DNA of 64,000 nucleotides. It comes from Coriaria nepalensis. Lineage: Eukaryota; Streptophyta; Magnoliopsida; Cucurbitales; Coriariaceae. Within the stretch, counting starts at the first letter, position 1, and the number at the start of each line of letters is the position of its first letter. Location: contig CP114481.1 of the NCBI GenBank assembly GCA_027186245.1, positions 22,475,501-22,539,500 of the forward strand, written 5' to 3'. Both the position numbers and the translations under genes were made by a program. The notes below the pieces were generated by a model. The model had not been told where the DNA came from, made no database searches, and worked only from the letters and a program-made list of their open reading frames with translations. Shown here one piece after another: positions 1-11,128 of the stretch.

Positions 1-3
1 TAA

Positions 4-139
4 TAGATTAACTGCAAGTTACGCACGAAAGTCATGTTTAAAGACTAAATTTCGTTCGAAGTGATTTAGAATGATTTACTGACTAAAAGAGACGCAAAAA
101 TATGACTTTAAGGCTAAAAAAATGCATAGTTGCTGTCAA
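4..139 (+). repeat. Monomer A (136 bp), reference copy
   Basis: This is the shortest monomer type. It begins TAGATTAACTGCAAGTTACG and carries a TTCGTTCGAAGTG motif near its middle, followed by TTTAGAATGATTTACTGACT. Its 5' half matches monomer B best, with the same GCAAGTTA[C/T]GCA[C/T]GAAAGTC path and the same TTCGAAGTG. Its 3' half matches monomer C best, with shared TTTAGAATGATTTA and GACTTTAAGGCTAAA. A therefore looks like a B/C chimera joined near TTCGAAGTG. Variants across the array concern the central bases (AGACTAAATTTCG, AGGCTGAAATTCG, AAGCTGAATTTCG) and the TGCAAG, TACAAG, TCCAAG or TGGAAG motif near the start. Confidence 0.9.
85..122 (+). other. Phased A-tracts in monomer A (possible intrinsic curvature)
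   Basis: Three adenine runs lie at 85-88 (4 A), 96-100 (5 A) and 116-122 (7 A). Their centres are about 11.5 and 21 bp apart, close to one and two helical turns. A-tracts in helical phase are known to bend DNA. This arrangement recurs in nearly all A monomers, so the array would have a bend every 419 bp. Actual curvature is inferred, not measured. Confidence 0.45.
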
Positions 140-280
140 TAGATCAATTGCAAGTTATGCATGAAAGTCGCGTTTTAAATGCAAAAAGAGAATTGGTTCG
201 AAGTGCCTTCAAACAATATCATGATTGAAAGACTGGGTGATATGCTTTTTAATGCTAAAATAATGCATTGTTGTTTTCAG
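140..280 (+). repeat. Monomer B, subtype B1 reference copy (141 bp)
   Basis: It begins TAGATCAATTGCAAGTTATG and continues with GCATGAAAGTCGCGTTTTAA, GAATTGGTTCGAAGTGCC and CAATATCATGATTG, ending in TAATGCATTGTTG. It lacks the TTTAGAATGATTTA stretch shared by A and C, so it is the most divergent of the three monomers in its 3' half. B is also the most variable type along the array, with at least three discrete subtypes (B1, B2, B3). The subtypes are interchanged between units while the A and C context stays similar. Confidence 0.9.
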
Positions 281-422
281 TAGATTAATTGCAAGTTATG
301 TAAGAAAATAATGTTTGAAGGGCCAAAATATAATTCATTCGAATTAATTTACAATGATTTAATGACTAGAAGAGACTGAGTGACATGACTTTAAGGCTAA
401 ACAAATGCATTGTTGCCTATAA
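281..422 (+). repeat. Monomer C reference copy (142 bp)
   Basis: It begins TAGATTAATTGCAAGTTATG (more often TAGATTAATTACAAG) and continues with TAAGAAAATAATGTTTGAAG. It carries an AATTCGTTCGAATT-type dyad in most copies; this first copy has CATTC instead. TTTA[G/C]AATGATTTAATGAC and GACTTTAAGGCTAAACAAATG follow, and the monomer ends in TTGCCTATAA. C copies differ in the GGCGAAAATAG, GGCCAAAATAT or GGCAAAAATAT motif, in CGAATT, CGTATT, CAAATT or TGAATT after the centre, and in the last bases (CCTATAATAG, CCTTCAATAG, CCTTCCATAG). Confidence 0.9.
404..411. other. AATGCATT palindrome near the 3' end of monomer C
   Basis: This perfect 8-bp palindrome lies just upstream of the C-to-A boundary. The same octamer ends most B1 and B3 monomers (262-269 in the first unit). 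In A it is shortened to ATGCAT, and B2 replaces it with TTATACATTG. It therefore marks monomer junctions at roughly 140-280 bp spacing. No function is assigned. Confidence 0.5.
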
Positions 423-558
423 TAGATCAACTGCAAGTTACGCACGAAAGTCATGTTTAAAGACTAAATTTCGCTCGAAGTGATTTAGAATGATTTACTG
501 ACTAAAAGAGACGCAAAAATATGACTTTAAGGCTAAAAAAATGCATAGTTGCCATTAA

Positions 559-700
559 TAGATCAAATGCAACTTATGCATGAAAGTCGCGTTTTAAATG
601 CAAAAAGAGAATTCGTTCGAAGTGCCTTCAAACAACTTAATGGTTGAAAAGACTGAGTGATATGCTTTTTAATGGTAAAATTATACATTGTTGTCTTCAA
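559..700 (+). repeat. Monomer B subtype B2 reference copy (142 bp)
   Basis: B2 is recognised by TAGATCAAATGCAACTTATG at its start, GAATTCGTTCGAAGTGCC (creating an EcoRI site), TTAATGGTTGAAAAGACTG, and a TAATGGTAAAATTATACA end in place of TAATGCTAAAATAATGCA. It is one base longer than B1. It recurs throughout the window, for example near 3911, 8105, 10201, 24454 and 43859. Chimeras also occur in which a B1 5' end is joined to a B2 3' end. Confidence 0.85.
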
Positions 701-750
701 TAGATTAATTACAAGTTATGTAAGAAAAAATGTTTGAAGGGCAAAAATAT

Positions 751-764
751 AATTCGTTCGAATT
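751..764. other. Dyad AATTCG-TT-CGAATT in monomer C
   Basis: This is a 6-bp perfect inverted repeat with a TT centre, reference copy in unit 2. The same dyad occurs in most C monomers, often preceded by G so that an EcoRI site GAATTC is formed. Monomers A and B carry the related TTCGAA core (TTCGTTCGAAGTG, GGTTCGAAGTGCC) at a comparable position, making this the best conserved interior segment across all three types. A protein-binding role is possible but unproven. Confidence 0.5.
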
Positions 765-3255
765 AATTTGGAATGATTTAATGAATAGAAGAGACTGAGT
801 GACATGACTTTAAGGCTAAACAAATGCATTGTTGCCTATAATAGATCAACTACAAGTTACGTACGAAAGTCATGTTTAAAGACTAAATTTCGTTCGAAGT
901 GATTTAGAATGATTTACTGACTAAAAGAGACGCAAAAATATGACTTTAAGGCTAAAAAAATGCATAGTTGCTATAAATAGATCAATTGCAAGTTATGCAT
1001 GAAAGTCGCGTTTTAAATGCAAAAAGAGAATTGGTTCGAAGTGCCTTCAAACAATATCATGATTGAAAAACTGAGTGATATGCTTTTTAATGCCAAAATA
1101 ATGCATTATTGTCTTCAATAGATTAATTACAAGTTATGTAAGAAAATAATGTTTGAAAGGCGAAAATAGAATTCGTTCGAATTAATTTAGAATGATTTAA
1201 TGACAAGAAGAGACTCAGTGACATGACTTTAAGGCTAAACAAATGCATTGTTGCCTATAATAGATCAACTGCGAGTTACGCATGAAAGTCATGTTTAAAG
1301 ACTGAATTTCGTTCGAAGTGATTTAGAATGATTTACTGACTAAAAGAGACGCAAAAATATGACTTTAAGGCTAAAAAAATGCATAGTTGCTATCAATAGA
1401 TCAATTGCAAGTTATGCATGAAAGTCGCGTTTTAAATGCAAAAAGAGAATTCGTTCGAAGTGCCTTCAAACAATTTAATGGTTGAAAAGACTGAGTGATA
1501 TGCTTTTTAATGGTAAAATTATACATTGTTGTCTTCAATAGATTAATTACAAGTTATGTAAGAAAAAATGTTTGAAGGGCAAAAATATAATTCGTTCGAA
1601 TTAATTTGGAATGATTTCATGACTAGAAGAGACTGAGTGACAAGACTTTAAGGCTAAACAAATGCATTGTTGCCTATAATAGATCAACTGCAAGTTACGC
1701 ACGAAAGTCATGTTTAAAGACTAAATTTCGTTCGAAGTGATTTAGAATGATTTACTGACTAAAAGAGACGCAAAAATATGACTTTAAGGCTTTAAAAATG
1801 CATAGTTGCTATCAATAGATCAATTGCAAGTTATGCATGAAAGTCGCGTTTTAAATGCAAAAAGAGAATTCGTTCGAAGTGCCTTCAAACAATTTAATGG
1901 TTGAAAAGACTGAGTGATATGCTTTTTAATGGTAAAATTATACATTGTTGTCTTCAATAGATTAATTACAAGTTATGTAAGAAAAAATGTTTGAAGGGCA
2001 AAAATATAATTCGTTCGAATTAATTTAGAATGATTTAATGACTAGAAGAGACTGAGTGACATGACTTTAAGGCTAAACAAATGCATTGTTGCCTATAATA
2101 GATCAACTACAAGTTACGCACGAAAGTCATGTTTAAAAACTAAATTTCGTTCGAAGTGATTTAGAATGATTTACTGACTAAAAGAGACGCAAAAATATGA
2201 CTTTTTGGCTTTAAAAATGCATAGTTGCTATCAATAGATCAATTGCAAGTTATGCATGAAAGTCGCGTTTTAAATGCAAAAAGAGAATTCGTTCGAAGTG
2301 CCTTCAAACAATTTAATGGTTGAAAAGACTGAGTGATATGCTTTTTAATGGTAAAATTATACAGTGTTGTCTTCAATAGATTAATTACAAGTTATGTAAG
2401 AAAATAATGTTTGAAGGGCGAAAATAGAATTCGTTCGAATTAATTTAGAATGATTTAATGACTAGAAGAGACTCAGTGACATTACTTTAAGGCAAAACAA
2501 ATGCATTGTTGCCTTCAATAGATCAACTGCAAGTTACGCACGAAAGTCATGTTTAAAGGCTGAAATTCGTTCGAAGTGATTTAGAATGATTTACTGACTA
2601 AAAGAGACGCAAAAATATGACTTTAAGCCTAAAAAAATGCATAGTAGCTATTAATAGATCAATTGCAAGTTATGCATGAAAGTCGCGTTTTAAATGCAAA
2701 AAGAGAATTGGTTCGAAGTGCCTTCAAACAATATCATGATTGAAAAACTGAGTGATATGCTTTTTAATGCTAAAATAATGCGTTGTTGTCTTCAATAGAT
2801 TAATTACAAGTTATGTAAGAAAATAATGTTTGAAGGGCAAAAATAGAATTCGTTTGAATTAATTTGGAATGATTTAATGACTAGAAGAGACTGAGTGACA
2901 TGACTTTAAGGCTAAACAAATGCATTGTTGCCTATAATAGATCAACTACAAGTTACGCACGAAAGTCATGTTTAAAGATTAAATTTCGTTCGAAGTGATT
3001 TAGAATGATTTACTGACTAAAAGAGACGCAAAAATATGACTTTAAGGCTAAAAAAATGCATAGTTGCTATAAATAGATCAATTGCAAGTTATGCATGAAA
3101 GTCGCGTTTTAAATGCAAAAAGAGAATTCGTTCGAAGTGCCTTCAAACAATATCATGATTGAAAAACTGAGTGATATGCTTTTTAATGCTAAAATAATGC
3201 ATTGTTGTCTTCAATTGATTAATTACCAGTTATGTAAGAAAATAATGTTTGAAGG

Positions 3256-4840
3256 GCGAAAATAGAATTCGTTCGAATTAATTTAGAATGATTTAACGAC
3301 TAGAAGAGACTGAGTGCATGACTTTAAGGCTAAACAAATGCATTGTTGCCTTCAATAGATCAACTGCAAGTTACGCCCGAAAGTCATGTTTAAAGGCTGA
3401 ATTTCGTTCGAAGTGATTTAGAATGATTTACTGACTAAAAGAGACGCAAAAATATGACTTTAAGGCTAAAAAAATGCATAGTTGGCACCAATAGATAAAT
3501 TGCAAGTTATGCATGATATTCGCGTTTTAAATACAAAAATAGAATTGGTTCGAAGTGCCTTCAAACAATTTAATGATTGAAAAGACTGGGTGATATGCTT
3601 TTTAATGCTAAAATAATGCATTGTTGTTTTCAGTAGATTAATTGCAAGTTATGTAAGAAAATAATGTTTGAAGGGCCAAAATATAATTCGTTCGAATTAA
3701 TTTACAATGATTTAATGACTAGAAGAGACTGAGTGACATGACTTTAAGGCTAAACAAATGCATTGTTGCCTATAATAGATCAACTGCAAGTTACGCACGA
3801 AAGTCATGTTTAAAGACTAAATTTCGTTCGAAGTGATTTAGAATGATTTACTGACTAAAAGAGACGCAAAAATATGACTTTAAGGCTAAAAAATTGCATA
3901 GTTGCCATTAATAGATCAAATGCAACTTATGCATGAAAGTCGCGTTTTAAATGCAAAAAGAGAATTCGTTCGAAGTGCCTTCAAACAACTTAATGGTTGA
4001 AAAGACTGAGTGATATGCTTTTTAATGGTAAAATTATACATTGTTGTCTTCAATAGATTAATTACAAGTTATGTAAGAAAAAATGTTTGAAGGGCGAAAA
4101 TAGAATTCGTTCAAATTAATTTAGAATGATTTAATGACTAGAAGAGACTCAGTGACATGACTTTAAGGCTATACAAATGCATTGTTGCCTATAATAGATT
4201 AACTGCAAGTTACGCACGAAAGTCATGTTTAAAGACTGAATTTCGTTTGAAGTGATTTAGAATGATTTACTGACTAAAAGAGACGCAAAAATATGACTTT
4301 AAGGCTAAAAAAATGCATAGTTGCTACAAATAGATCAATTGCAAGTTATGCATGAAAGTCGCGTTTTAAATGCAAAAAGAGAATTGGTTCGAAGTGCCTT
4401 CAAACAATATCATGATTGAAAAACTGAGTGATATGCTTTTTAATGCTAAAATAGTGCATTGTTGTCTTCAATAGATTAATTACAAGTTATGTAAGAAAAT
4501 AATGTTTGAAGGCCGAAAATAGAATTCGTTTGAATTAATTTAGAATGATTTAATGACTAGAAGAGACTCAGTGACATGACTTTAAGGCTAAACAAATGCA
4601 TTGGTCCCTATAATAGATTAACTGCAAGTTACGCACGAAAGTCATGTTTAAAGACTAAATTTCGTTCGAAGTGATTTAGAATGATTTACTGACTAAAAGA
4701 GACGCAAAAATATGACTTTAAGGCTAAAAAAATGCATAGTTGCTGTCAATAGATCAATTGCAAGTTATGCATGAAAGTCGCGTTTTAAATGCAAAAAGAG
4801 AATTGGTTCGAAGTGCCTTCAAACAATATCATGATTGAAA
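3256..4840 (+). repeat. Left copy of the 6,288-bp offset repeat
   Basis: Units 3356, 3776, 4195 and 4614 match 9644, 10064, 10483 and 10902 at a constant 6,288 bp. Shared rare marks are TTAACGACTAGAAG, GAGTGCATGAC (two bases missing), TACGCCCGAAAG, TGCATGATATTCGCG and the CCCTATAATAG end. The match breaks on the left at GAAGGGCG versus GACGGGCG (3,250/9,538) and on the right at GAAAGACTGGG versus GAAAAACTGAG (near 4,841). Confidence 0.8.
3492..3633 (+). repeat. Monomer B subtype B3 reference copy (142 bp)
   Basis: B3 is preceded by TAGTTGGCACCAA and begins TAGATAAATTGCAAG. It carries ATAC or AAAC before AAAAATAGAATTGG and has TTTAATGATTGAAAAGACTG. It is rare in the first 13 kb (near 3492, 8940 and 9780), becomes frequent from 13.5 to 30 kb, and is occasional after that. 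This copy has the TGATATTCGCG variant; later copies read TGAAAGTCACG or TGAAAGTCGCG. Confidence 0.85.
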
Positions 4841-6210
4841 GACTGGGTGATATGCTTTTTAATGCTAAAATAATGCATTGTTGTTTTCAGTAGATTAATT
4901 GCAAGTTTTGTAAGAAAATAATGTTTGAAGGGCCAAAATATAATTCGTTCGAATTAATTTACAATGATTTAATGACTAGAAGAGACTGAGTGACATGACT
5001 TTAAGGCTAAACAAATGCATTGTTGCCTATAATAGATCAACTGCAAGTTACGCACGAAAGTCATGTTTAAAGACTAAATTTCGCTCGAAGTGATTTAGAA
5101 TGATTTACTGACTAAAAGAGACGCAAAAATATGACTTTAAGGCTAAAAAAATGCATAGTTGCCATTAATAGATCAAATGCAACTTATGCATGAAAGTCGC
5201 GTTTTAAATGCAAAAAGAGAATTCGTTCGAAGTGCCTTCAAACAACTTAATGGTTGAAAAGACTGAGTGATATGCTTTTTAATGGTAAAATTATACATTG
5301 TTGTCTTCAATAGATTAATTACAAGTTATGTAAGAAAAAATGTTTGAAGGGCAAAAATATAATTCGTTCGAATTAATTTGGAATGATTTAATGACTAGAA
5401 GAGACTGAGTGACATGACTTTAAGGCTAAACAAATGCATTGTTGCCTATAATAGATCAACTACAAGTTACGTACGAAAGTCATGTTTAAAGACTAAATTT
5501 CGTTCGAAGTGATTTAGAATGATTTACTGACTAAAAGAGACGCAAAAATATGACTTTAAGGCTAAAAAAATGCATAGTTGCTATAAATAGATCAATTGCA
5601 AGTTATGCATGAAAGTCGCGTTTTAAATGCAAAAAGAGAATTGGTTCGAAGTGCCTTCAAACAATATCATGATTGAAAAACTGAGTGATATGCTTTTTAA
5701 TGCCAAAATAATGCATTGTTGTCTTCAATAGATTAATTACAAGTTATGTAAGAAAATAATGTTTGAAGGGCGAAAATAGAATTCGTTCGAATTAATTTAG
5801 AATGATTTAATGACAAGAAGAGACTCAGTGACATGACTTTAAGGCTAAACAAATGCATTGTTGCCTATAATAGATCAACTGCGAGTTACGCATGAAAGTC
5901 ATGTTTAAAGACTAAATTTCGTTCGAAGTGATTTAGAATGATTTACTGACTAAAAGAGACGCAAAAATATGACTTTAAGGCTAAAAAAATGCATAGTTGC
6001 TATCAATAGATCAATTGCAAGTTATGCATGAAAGTCGCGTTTTAAATGCAAAAAGAGAATTCGTTCGAAGTGCCTTCAAACAATTTAATGGTTGAAAAGA
6101 CTGAGTGATATGCTTTTTAATGGTAAAATTATACATTGTTGTCTTCAATAGATTAATTACAAGTTATGTAAGAAAAAATGTTTGAAGGGCAAAAATATAA
6201 TTCGTTCGAA
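4611..6210 (+). repeat. Right copy of the 4,610-bp offset repeat
   Basis: Partner of 1-1600, with only scattered substitutions (for example GTTTTG for GTTATG near 4906 and CGTTC for CATTC near 4948). Its first unit also takes part in the 6,288-bp relation with 9,544-11,128. Units from 5452 to 6289 (two trimers) closely resemble the next two (6290-7128), indicating a local two-trimer duplication. Confidence 0.75.
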
Positions 6211-7547
6211 TTAATTTGGAATGATTTAATGACTACAAGAGACTGAGTGACATGACTTTAAGGCTAAACAAATGCATTGTTGCCTATAATAGATCAACTA
6301 CAAGTTACGCACGAAAGTCATGTTTAAAGATTAAATTTCGTTCGAAGTGATTTAGAATGATTTACTGACTAAAAGAGACGCAAAAATATGACTTTAAGGC
6401 TAAAAAAATGCATAGTTGCTATAAATAGATCAATTGCAAGTTATGCATGAAAGTCGCGTTTTAAATGCAAAAAGAGAATTGGTTCGAAGTGCCTTCAAAC
6501 AATATCATGATTGAAAAACTGAGTGATATGCTTTTTAATGCCAAAATAATGCATTGTTGTCTTCAATAGATTAATTACAAGTTATGTAAGAAAATAATGT
6601 TTGAAGGGCGAAAATAGAATTCGTTCGAATTAATTTAGAATGATTTAATGACAAGAAGAGACTCAGTGACATGACTTTAAGGCTAAACAAATGCATTGTT
6701 GCCTATAATAGATCAACTGCGAGTTACGCATGAAAGTCATGTTTAAAGACTGAATTTCGATCGAAGTGATTTAGAATGATTTACCGACTAAAAGAGACGC
6801 AAAAATATGACTTTAAGGCTAAAAAAATGCATAGTTGCTATCAATAGATCAATTGCAAGTTATGCATGAAAGTCGCGTTTTAAATGCAAAAAGAGAATTC
6901 GTTCGAAGTGCCTTCAAACAATTTAATGGTTGAAAAGACTGAGTGATATGCTTTTTAATGGTAAAATTATACAATGTTGTCTTCAATAGATTAATTACAA
7001 GTTATTTAAGAAAATAATGTTTGAAGGGCGAAAATAGAATTCGTTCGAATTAATTTAGAATGATTTAACGACTAGAAGAGACTGAGTGACATGACTTTAA
7101 GACTAAACAAATGCATTGTTGCCTTCAATAGATCAACTGCAAGTTACGCCCGAAAGTCATGTTTAAAGGCTGAAATTCGTTCGAAGTGATTTAGAATGAT
7201 TTACCGACTAAAAGAGACGCAAAAATATGACTTTAAGGCTAAAAAAATGCATAGTTGCTATCAATAGATCAATTGCAAGTTATGCATGAAAGTCGCGTTT
7301 TAAATGCAAAAAGAGAATTGGTTCGAAGTGCCTTCAAACAATATCATGATTGAAAAACTGAGTGATATGCTTTTTAATGCTAAAATAATGCATTGTTGTC
7401 TTCAATAGATTAATTACAAGTTATGTAAGAAAATAATGTTTGAAAGGCGAAAATAGAATTCGTTCGAATTAATTTAGAATGATTTAATGACAAGAAGAGA
7501 CTCAGTGACATGACTTTAAGGCTAAACAAATGCATTGTTGCCTATAA

Positions 7548-8390
7548 TAGATTAACTGCAAGTTACGCACGAAAGTCATGTTTAAAGACTAAATTTCGTT
7601 CGAAGTGATTTAGAATGATTTACTGACTAAAAGAGACGCAAAAATATGACTTTAAGGCTAAAAAAATGCATAGTTGCTGTCAATATATCAATTGCAAGTT
7701 ATGCATGAAAGTCGCGTTTTAAATGCAAAAAGAGAATTGGTTCGAAGTGCCTTCAAACAATATCATGATTGAAAAACTGAGTGATATGCTTTTTAATGCT
7801 AAAATAATGCATTGTTGTCTTCAATTGATTAATTACAAGTTATGTAAGAAAATAATGTTTGAAGGGCGAAAATAGAATTCGTTCGTATTAATTTAGAATG
7901 ATTTAATGACTAGAAGAGACTCAGTGACATGACTTTAAGGCTAAACAAATGCATTGTTGCCTTCAATAGATAACCTGCAAGTTATGCACGAAAGTCATGT
8001 TTAAAAGCTGAATTTCGTTCGAAGTGATTTAGAATGATTTACTGACTAAAAGAGACGCAAAAATATGACTTTAAGGCTAAAAAAATGCATAGTTGCCATT
8101 AATAGATCAAATGCAACTTATGCATGAAAGTCGCGTTTTAAATGCAAAAAGAGAATTCGTTCGAAGTGCCTTCAAACAACTTAATGGTTGAAAAGACTGA
8201 GTGATATGCTTTTTAATGGTAAAATTATACATTTTTGTCTTCAATAGATTAATTACAAGTTATGTAAGAAAAAATGTTTGAAGGGCGAAAATAGAATTCG
8301 TTCAAATTAATTTAGAATGATTTAATGACTAGAAGAGACTCAGTGACATGACTTTAAGGCTAAACAAATGCATTGTTGCCTATAATAGAT
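7548..8390 (+). repeat. Two-trimer segment also present at 10,902 and 12,998
   Basis: Units 7548 and 7967 match 10902 and 11321 (offset 3,354 bp) through the GTTCAAATT-type C monomer. They also match 12998 and 13417 (offset 5,450 bp), but there only as far as the second A monomer. Shared marks are TGCTGTCAAT, the CGTATTAATTTAG C variant, and the GATAACCTGCAAGTTATGC start with AAGCTGAATTTCG. The same GATAACC unit type is carried on into block II. Confidence 0.7.
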
Positions 8391-9543
8391 TAACTGCAAG
8401 TTACGCACGAAAGTCATGTTTAAAGACTGAATTTCCTTTGAAGTGATTTAGAATGATTTACTGACTAAAAGAGACGCAAAAATATGACTTTAAGGCTAAA
8501 AAAATGCATAGTTGCTATCAATAGATCAATTGCAAGTTATGCATGAAAGTCGCGTTTTAAATGCAAAAAGAGAATTGGTTCGAAGTGCCTTCAAACAATA
8601 TCATGATTGAAAAACTGAGTGATATGCTTTTTAATGCTAAAATAATGCATTGTTGTCTTCAATAGATTAATTACAAGTTATGTAAGAAAATAATGTTTGA
8701 AGGCCGAAAATAGAATTCGTTTGAATTAATTTAGAATTATTTAATGACTAAAAGAGACTCAGTGACATGACTTTAAGGCTAAACAAATGCAATGTTGCCT
8801 ATAATAGATCAACTGGAAGTTACGCACGAAAGTCATGTTTAAAGACTGAATTTCGTTCGAAGTGATTCAGAATGATTTACTGACCAAAAGAGAGGCAAAA
8901 ATATGACTTTAAGGCTAAAAAAATGCATAGTTGGCACCAATAGATAAATTGCAAGTTATGCATGAAATTCGCGTTTTAAATAAAAAAATAGAATTGGTTC
9001 GAAGTGCCTTCAAACAATTTAATGATTGAAAAGACTGGGTGATATGCTTTTTAATGCTAAAATAATGCATTGTTGTTTTCAGTAGATTAATTGCAAGTTA
9101 TGTAAGAAAATAATGTTTGAAGGGCCAAAATATAATTCGTTCGAATTAATTTACAATGATTTAATGACTAGAAGAGACTGAGTGACATGACTTTAAGGCT
9201 AAACAAATGCATTGTTGCCTATAATAGATCAACTGCAAGTTACGCACGAAAGTCATGTTTAAAGACTAAATTTCGTTCGAAGTGATTTAGAATGATTTAC
9301 TGACTAAAAGAGACGCAAAAATATGACTTTGAGGCTAAAAAAATGCATAGTTGCTATCAATAGATCAATTGCAAGTTATGCATGAAAGTCGCGTTTTAAA
9401 TGCAAAAAGAGAATTCGTTCGAAGTGCCTTCAAACAATTTAATGGTTGAAAAGACTGAGTGATATGCTTTTTAACGGTAAAATTATACAATGTTGTCTTC
9501 AATAGAATATTTACAAGTTATGTAAGAAAATAATGTTTGACGG

Positions 9544-11128
9544 GCGAAAATAGAATTCGTTCGAATTAATTTAGAATGATTTAACGACTAGAAGAGACTG
9601 AGTGCATGACTTTAAGGCTAAACAAATGCATTGTTGCCTTCAATAGATCAACTGCAAGTTACGCCCGAAAGTCATGTTTAAAGGCTGAATTTCGTTCGAA
9701 GTGATTTAGAATGATTTACTGACTAAAAGAGACGCAAAAATATGACTTTAAGGCTAAAAAAATGCATAGTTGGCACCAATCGATAAATTGCAAGTTATGC
9801 ATGATATTCGCGTTTTAAATACAAAAATAGAATTGGTTCGAAGTGCCTTCAAACAATTTAATGATTGAAAAGACTGGGTGATATGCTTTTTAATGCTAAA
9901 ATAATGCATTGTTGTTTTCAGTAGATTAATTGCAAGTTATGTAAGAAAATAATGTTTGAAGGGCCAAAATATAATTCGTTCGAATTAATTTACAATGATT
10001 TAATGACTAGAAGAGACTGAGTGACATGACTTTAAGGCTAAACAAATGCATTGTTGCCTATAATAGATCAACTGCAAGTTACGCACGAAAGTCATGTTTA
10101 AAGACTAAATTTCGTTCGAAGTGATTTAGAATGATTTACTGACTAAAAGAGACGCAAAAATATGACTTTAAGGCTAAAAAAATGCATAGTTGCCATTAAT
10201 AGATCAAATGCAACTTATGCTTGAAAGTCGCGTTTTAAATGCAAAAAGAGAATTCGTTCGAAGTGCCTTCAAACAACTTAATGGTTGAAAAGACTGAGTG
10301 ATATGCTTTTTAATGGTAAAATTATACATTGTTGTCTTCAATAGATTAATTACAAGTTATGTAAGAAAAAATGTTTGAAGGGCGAAAATAGAATTCGTTC
10401 AAATTAATTTAGAATGATTTAATGACTAGAAGAGACTCAGTGACATGACTTTAAGGCTAAACAAATGCATTGTTGCCTATAATAGATTAACTGCAAGTTA
10501 CGCACGAAAGTCATGTTTAAAGACTGAATTTCGTTTGAAGTGATTTAGAATGATTTACTGACTAAAAGAGACGCAAAAATATGACTTTAAGGCTAAAAAA
10601 ATGCATAGTTGCTACAAATAGATCAATTGCAAGTTATGCATGAAAGTCGCGTTTTAAATGCAAAAAGAGAATTGGTTCGAAGTGCCTTCAAACAATATCA
10701 TGATTGAAAAACTGAGTGATATGCTTTTTAATGCTAAAATAGTGCATTGTTGTCTTCAAAAGATTAATTACAAGTTATGTAAGAAAATAATGTTTGAAGG
10801 CCGAAAATAGAATTCGTTTGAATTAATTTAGAATGATTTAATGACTAGAAGAGACTCAGTGACATGACTTTAAGGCTAAACAAATGCATTGTTCCCTATA
10901 ATAGATTAACTGCAAGTTACGCACGAAAGTCATGTTTAAAGACTAAATTTCGTTCGAAGTGATTTAGAATGATTTACTGACTAAAAGAGACGCAAAAATA
11001 TGACTTTAAGGCTAAAAAAATGCATAGTTGCTGTCAATAGATCAATTGCAAGTTATGCATGAAAGTCGCGTTTTAAATGCAAAAAGAGAATTGGTTCGAA
11101 GTGCCTTCAAACAATATCATGATTGAAA
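9544..11128 (+). repeat. Right copy of the 6,288-bp offset repeat
   Basis: Partner of 3256-4840. Private changes include TCGATAAATTG near 9,780 and GCTTGAAAG near 10,220. Both copies are about 1.6 kb, less than four trimers, which suggests that a longer ancestral super-repeat has been cut by later exchanges. Confidence 0.75.

Larger units (their letters stand above)
4..422 (+). repeat. Representative 419-bp A-B-C trimer
   Basis: This is the first complete higher-order unit. Monomer A starts at 4, B at 140 and C at 281; the next A starts at 423. The three monomers share their opening (TAGAT[C/T]AA[C/T]T followed by CAAGTTA), a central TTCGAA-type motif or its close variant, and an ATGCAT-containing 3' end. 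Elsewhere they differ heavily. The same monomer type in distant units is nearly identical, while different types in one unit are not. That is the defining property of a higher-order repeat. Length is kept by compensating one-base changes: B variants ending GAAAAGACTGAG are one base longer and are often followed by a C with one base fewer in its GTAAGAAAA run. Confidence 0.95.
1..1600 (+). repeat. Left copy of the 4,610-bp offset repeat
   Basis: Units starting at 4, 423, 842 and 1261 match those at 4614, 5033, 5452 and 5871 with a constant offset of 4,610 bp (11 trimers). Shared marks include TGCTGTCAATAG, GACTGGGTGA, GAAGGGCCAAAATATAATTC, the GTACGAAAG variant and CTGCGAGTTACG. The match ends near 1,600; the next unit (1680) differs from 6290. 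The left limit lies outside the window. Confidence 0.8.

Noticed and set aside
61..78. A CENP-B box in the TTCGTTCGAAGTG region
   Set aside because: The first half (TTCG, four bases, A) fits the published box pattern, but the required CGGG is replaced by TGAT in A, TGCC in B and AATT in C. It is at most a chance half-match.
404..411. AATGCATT and ATGCAT as octamer-type transcription factor sites
   Set aside because: The octamer sequence ATGCAAAT is not present at these places; the palindrome is simply part of the monomer end.
414..424. TATAATAG at the C-to-A border as a promoter element
   Set aside because: The string is a bacterial -10 look-alike in AT-rich DNA, without a matching -35, ribosome binding site or gene. 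Many units have TTCAATAG instead, so it is not conserved.
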